The notes below the pieces were generated by a model. The model saw nothing but the letters and a program-made list of their open reading frames with translations. It made no database searches and was not told the origin of the DNA. A stretch of 52,556 nucleotides of DNA from Psychrobacter sp. 4Dc. GTDB taxonomy: Bacteria > Pseudomonadota > Gammaproteobacteria > Pseudomonadales > Moraxellaceae. The stretch covers positions 1 through 52,556 of the forward strand of contig NZ_PJAT01000086.1 in NCBI RefSeq assembly GCF_002836715.1, written 5' to 3'. This document shows, piece after piece, positions 49,988 through 52,556 of the stretch. A program made the position numbers and the translations under genes. How positions within the stretch are numbered: the first letter of the stretch is position 1; each line of letters opens with the position of its first letter.

Positions 49988-50968
49988 ATGAGCAAAAAAA
50001 TCATCAGTGATTTTGATCTGAGTACGTATCCCCGCGACCTAAAAGGCTACGGTGGCAAGCCACCAAAAGCGAACTGGCCAGGCGGCGCAAAAATCGCCGT
50101 ACAGTTTGTATTAAACATCGAAGAAGGTGCAGAAAATAGCATCATTCATGGCGATGGACAATCAGAGCGTTTTTTGTCTGATATCTTAGGCACACCAGAA
50201 TTTAATAATCGTCACCAATCTATTGAATCTGCTTTTGAGTACGGTAGCCGTGTCGGCGTGTGGCGTGTGTTAGATGTCTTTAAAGATTATGGTATTCCTA
50301 TCACCACGTTTACCTGTGCCGCCGCTGCTGAAAAGACCCCGCATATCATCGAGCGTGTATTAGAAGATGGTCATGAGATTGCCAGTCATGGTTTACGCTG
50401 GATCACTTATCAGGATATGTACCGTGAGACTGAGCGCGAACACATTCGCTGTGCCACCCAAATATTTAAACGCATGCTAGGCGGACAACCTCTCGGCTGG
50501 TATACAGGACGCGATAGTCCAAATACTCGTGAACTGGTCGCCGAGCAAGGCGGCTATACCTATGACTCTGACTCGTACGGTGATGAGTTACCGTATTGGC
50601 TCAATGTAAAGGTCCAAGATGGCAATCTGATCACGCGTAAACCGCACTTGGTCATCCCTTATAGCCTCGAGACCAATGACATGCGTTTTTCTTCTAGCCC
50701 AGGATTCACTCATGCCGAACCATTTTATCAATATCTAAAAGACAGCTTTGACACCTTATACGAAGAAGGCGCACATACCCCTAAAATGCTGACCATTGGC
50801 TTGCATTGCCGCATTATTGGGCGTGCAGGACGCATCAAAGCACTAAAGCAGTTTTTGCAATATATCACCAATAAGCCCGACGTATGGATATGCCGCCGTG
50901 ATGATATCGCTAAACACTGGTACGAAAACCATCCTGCTACGTCAGACAACACTGCTAACTGGATGTAA
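49988..50968 (+). CDS. puuE: Allantoinase PuuE
   Basis: A 326-residue metal-independent allantoinase of the polysaccharide-deacetylase (NodB-like) fold that opens allantoin to allantoate. Conserved blocks include YPRDLKGYGGKPPKANWPGGAKIAVQFVLNIEEGAENS, ASHGLRWITYQDM and GWYTGRDSPNTRELV. It follows puuD by 81 bases and completes the urate-to-allantoate pathway. No allantoate amidohydrolase or ureidoglycolate gene is in the window. Confidence 0.95.
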   Translation: MSKKIISDFDLSTYPRDLKGYGGKPPKANWPGGAKIAVQFVLNIEEGAENSIIHGDGQSERFLSDILGTPEFNNRHQSIESAFEYGSRVGVWRVLDVFKDYGIPITTFTCAAAAEKTPHIIERVLEDGHEIASHGLRWITYQDMYRETEREHIRCATQIFKRMLGGQPLGWYTGRDSPNTRELVAEQGGYTYDSDSYGDELPYWLNVKVQDGNLITRKPHLVIPYSLETNDMRFSSSPGFTHAEPFYQYLKDSFDTLYEEGAHTPKMLTIGLHCRIIGRAGRIKALKQFLQYITNKPDVWICRRDDIAKHWYENHPATSDNTANWM

Positions 50969-51056
50969 GCTTAGGCTATCGTCATAGCACTCGTTCTGCT
51001 TAGCTAAGCGCGTACGAATTGGCATAGATTAATATATAAAATAAGCCATACGTTAT

Positions 51057-51122
51057 TAGGGCGTGTTGAACATTCACAAATAGTCTCTGTCAGTGCCATG
51101 GTTGAAGGTTCAACACGCCCTA
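51057..51122. mobile_element. 66-bp MITE-like element with perfect 15-bp inverted repeats
   Basis: TAGGGCGTGTTGAAC (51057-51071) and GTTCAACACGCCCTA (51108-51122) are perfectly complementary, with 36 bases between. The GGGCGTGT start is the same as in the elements at 26682 and 26970, and the flanking TA on each side fits a TA target duplication. It lies between the convergent puuE and metal exporter genes and, as a hairpin, may end transcription from both. Confidence 0.8.
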
Positions 51123-51126
51123 GTGA

Positions 51127-52308
51127 CTAGTGACTGTGCCCGATATGGTTATTCGCAGAGCTTTGCTGCTCTGATATGTCGCAGACCAATGCATCGCTAT
51201 GGGCGCTGGTCTGCGGGTGTGACAAGTTTTCAACCTGAATGGTGGCGTGATGAATACCAAGCGCAAGCAACCCTTGCTCAAGATTGGCAATCAATACGCT
51301 GGCATCCGAGATTCTCATATCCCCATCGACCATCACATGGCAAGATAGCGCATTTAGCCCGCTGGTGATGCTCCAAATATGCAGGTCGTGGACTTGTTTT
51401 ACTTGTGGATGGGCAAGCAGCTTGTCTTCCACATCTACCAGCGATATGCCTTCTGGCGTGCCCTCCATCAAGACATGTACCGAATCACGTACAACGCGGT
51501 AACCACTTACTAAGATAAGTACCGCGACGATCACCGACGCTGCGGCATCGGCCCAAACCCAGCCAAACCCCATCATCAGTAAAGCGGCGATGATCGCGGC
51601 GACAGAGCCCATCAAATCACTTAATACATGCAAGTAAGCGCTTTGCATATTGAGGTTGACAGGCTCTTTGGAATCATTGCTTTTATTTGCTTTTTCTTTA
51701 TTTACTTTGTCTGCATTTGCTCCATGGCTGTGGGTGTGTCCATCGCTGCCGCTACTACCACGATGCATCAGCCAAGCGACCAAGATATTAACCAGCATAC
51801 CGATGGTGGCGACGATTAGCATACCTTGGGTAGCAATCTCAGGCGGTGAGTTAAGGCGTTTGATCGCTTCATAAAAAATCATCAAGGCGATAATTACTAG
51901 CGTCGCACCATTGACGGTGGCCACGATAATCTCAAAGCGTTTATAGCCAAAGGTCTTTTGATGGGTGGCGGCTTTTTCGCCGATTTTAAATGCCATCAAC
52001 GTCGCACCAAGGGCGATGGCGTCGCTGAGCATGTGTCCTGCATCAGAGAGTAACGCCAAGCTGCCTGTCAGTAAGCCACCAATCGCCTCGATAAACATAT
52101 AGCCTGTGATGATCACAAAGCTAATCAGTAACGTACGCTGATAGCCTTTGGTATCTCTTGGTGCGGTGTTTTGCTCTAGGTGAGTGTCATGATCATGAGC
52201 GTCTTGATTGCCAGCAGTATAGTTACTATCGTTGTTTTTATAGACATCAATAGGCTCACTTGGAGGCAAATGCTTATTTTGCTTATGACTGGCATCTTCT
52301 TGACTCAT
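51127..52308 (-). CDS. Cation diffusion facilitator metal exporter (CzcD/ZitB-like)
   Basis: A 393-residue efflux protein of the CDF family that exchanges Zn2+, Co2+ or Cd2+ for protons. Six membrane helices (about 55-290) carry the metal-site residues in SLALLSDAGHMLSDAIALG and AYLHVLSDLMGSVAAI. Between helices IV and V a His-rich loop (HRGSSGSDGHTHSHG) binds metal. The cytoplasmic C-terminal domain begins near VHVLMEGTPEGISL and contains VKQVHDLHIWSITSGLNALSCHV. A polar N-terminus with His residues precedes helix I, and the end is NHIGHSH. ATG 52308 is preferred over TTG 52320. Confidence 0.93.
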   Translation of the reverse strand: MSQEDASHKQNKHLPPSEPIDVYKNNDSNYTAGNQDAHDHDTHLEQNTAPRDTKGYQRTLLISFVIITGYMFIEAIGGLLTGSLALLSDAGHMLSDAIALGATLMAFKIGEKAATHQKTFGYKRFEIIVATVNGATLVIIALMIFYEAIKRLNSPPEIATQGMLIVATIGMLVNILVAWLMHRGSSGSDGHTHSHGANADKVNKEKANKSNDSKEPVNLNMQSAYLHVLSDLMGSVAAIIAALLMMGFGWVWADAAASVIVAVLILVSGYRVVRDSVHVLMEGTPEGISLVDVEDKLLAHPQVKQVHDLHIWSITSGLNALSCHVMVDGDMRISDASVLIANLEQGLLALGIHHATIQVENLSHPQTSAHSDALVCDISEQQSSANNHIGHSH

Positions 52309-52423
52309 AACGTTACTCAAATTTATTAAGACTTATGGTAAATAACTTCAAGGATTAATGATAAATCTAACATAGTCGAGTATTAGAAGCTGTAACGACG
52401 AGGTAAAAATGCAGCCAGTAAGC

Positions 52424-52556
52424 TATAGTCGATTCACTGCAAAAATGACATCGTGCTACTGGTATAAATTTTCCTTGCATGCTGTTATTACAGAGGCTGC
52501 GCAACATTCATTCCAGTAGCACTCTTCAATTTATCACCATGTTATTTTGAACTGAC
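52424..52556. repeat. Palindromic repeat cut by the right window edge
   Basis: Starts with CTATAGTCGATTCACTGC, sharing TATAGTCG-TTCA with the repeat at 11068. Inner arms GTGCTACTGG (52453-52462) and CCAGTAGCAC (52513-52522) are perfectly complementary. The last visible bases TTATTTTGAACTGAC mirror the left end (GTCGATTCA...AAAATGACAT) in reverse complement. The element is therefore nearly complete. Confidence 0.6.

Noticed and set aside
44761..50968. A new defence or mobile gene system in the accessory-looking right third
   Set aside because: Every gene there fits purine/urate uptake, oxidation, hydrolysis or its regulation.

Overview
The window looks like a chromosomal segment of a gammaproteobacterium of the family Moraxellaceae, most likely Psychrobacter. 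This is inferred from protein resemblance, moderate-to-low GC, and the gene set: KatG beside a CysB-type LysR regulator, a membrane PQQ dehydrogenase, tolQRAB without pal, and a PuuD-type urate oxidation cluster. No database search was possible. Most of the window is housekeeping and metabolic DNA. I saw no rRNA, tRNA, CRISPR array, prophage or defence island.

Layout. 1-270: the tail of an IS200/IS605-type transposase and a hairpin. 383-4756: an EVE-domain protein, a MATE efflux pump, and accB-accC. 4907-7544 (minus): a secreted protein of unknown function and leuA; a divergent Lrp/AsnC regulator starts at 7766. 8260-14847 (minus): an MFS transporter, an ABC1/UbiB-type kinase, a MoeB/ThiF-type enzyme, prmC and an AmpG-like permease. 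15445-23345 (plus): katG, a CysB-like regulator, a PQQ-dependent glucose/quinate-type dehydrogenase, a YhbW-like flavin oxidoreductase and a tiny membrane protein. 23456-28924 (minus): an AEC transporter, mnmG, a hypothetical protein, grxD and ispF. 29185-33744: mnmA, purB and roxA (plus) with a small lipoprotein (minus). 33937-39938 (minus): a PutA whose C-terminal domain is encoded by a separate gene, and an AzgA-like purine permease. 40567-44269 (plus): tolQ, tolR, tolA and tolB. 44761-50968: a purine/urate catabolism locus. 51127-52308 (minus): a cation-diffusion-facilitator metal exporter.

The urate locus is the most coherent system. A urate/xanthine-type permease, uraD, uraH, puuD (membrane urate oxidase with its own cytochrome c) and puuE (allantoinase) take urate to allantoate. 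They flank a minus-strand TetR regulator that resembles RutR. Two palindromes similar to the RutR operator lie upstream of the permease and upstream of the regulator/uraD. The permease is broken by an apparent one-base deletion exactly inside its NAT signature motif, so this genome may oxidise internally generated urate but import it poorly, unless the break is a sequencing error or is bypassed.

A second theme is small palindromic repeats. Three elements begin with GGGCGTGT-type terminal inverted repeats next to TA. Two others share a TATAGTCGRTTCA end, and one of those supplies the last codons and stop of the MoeB-like gene. Strong hairpins also lie upstream of mnmA and of the PQQ dehydrogenase. 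The detached PutA C-terminal domain, with its own Shine-Dalgarno overlapping the putA stop codon, is the most unusual protein-level arrangement.
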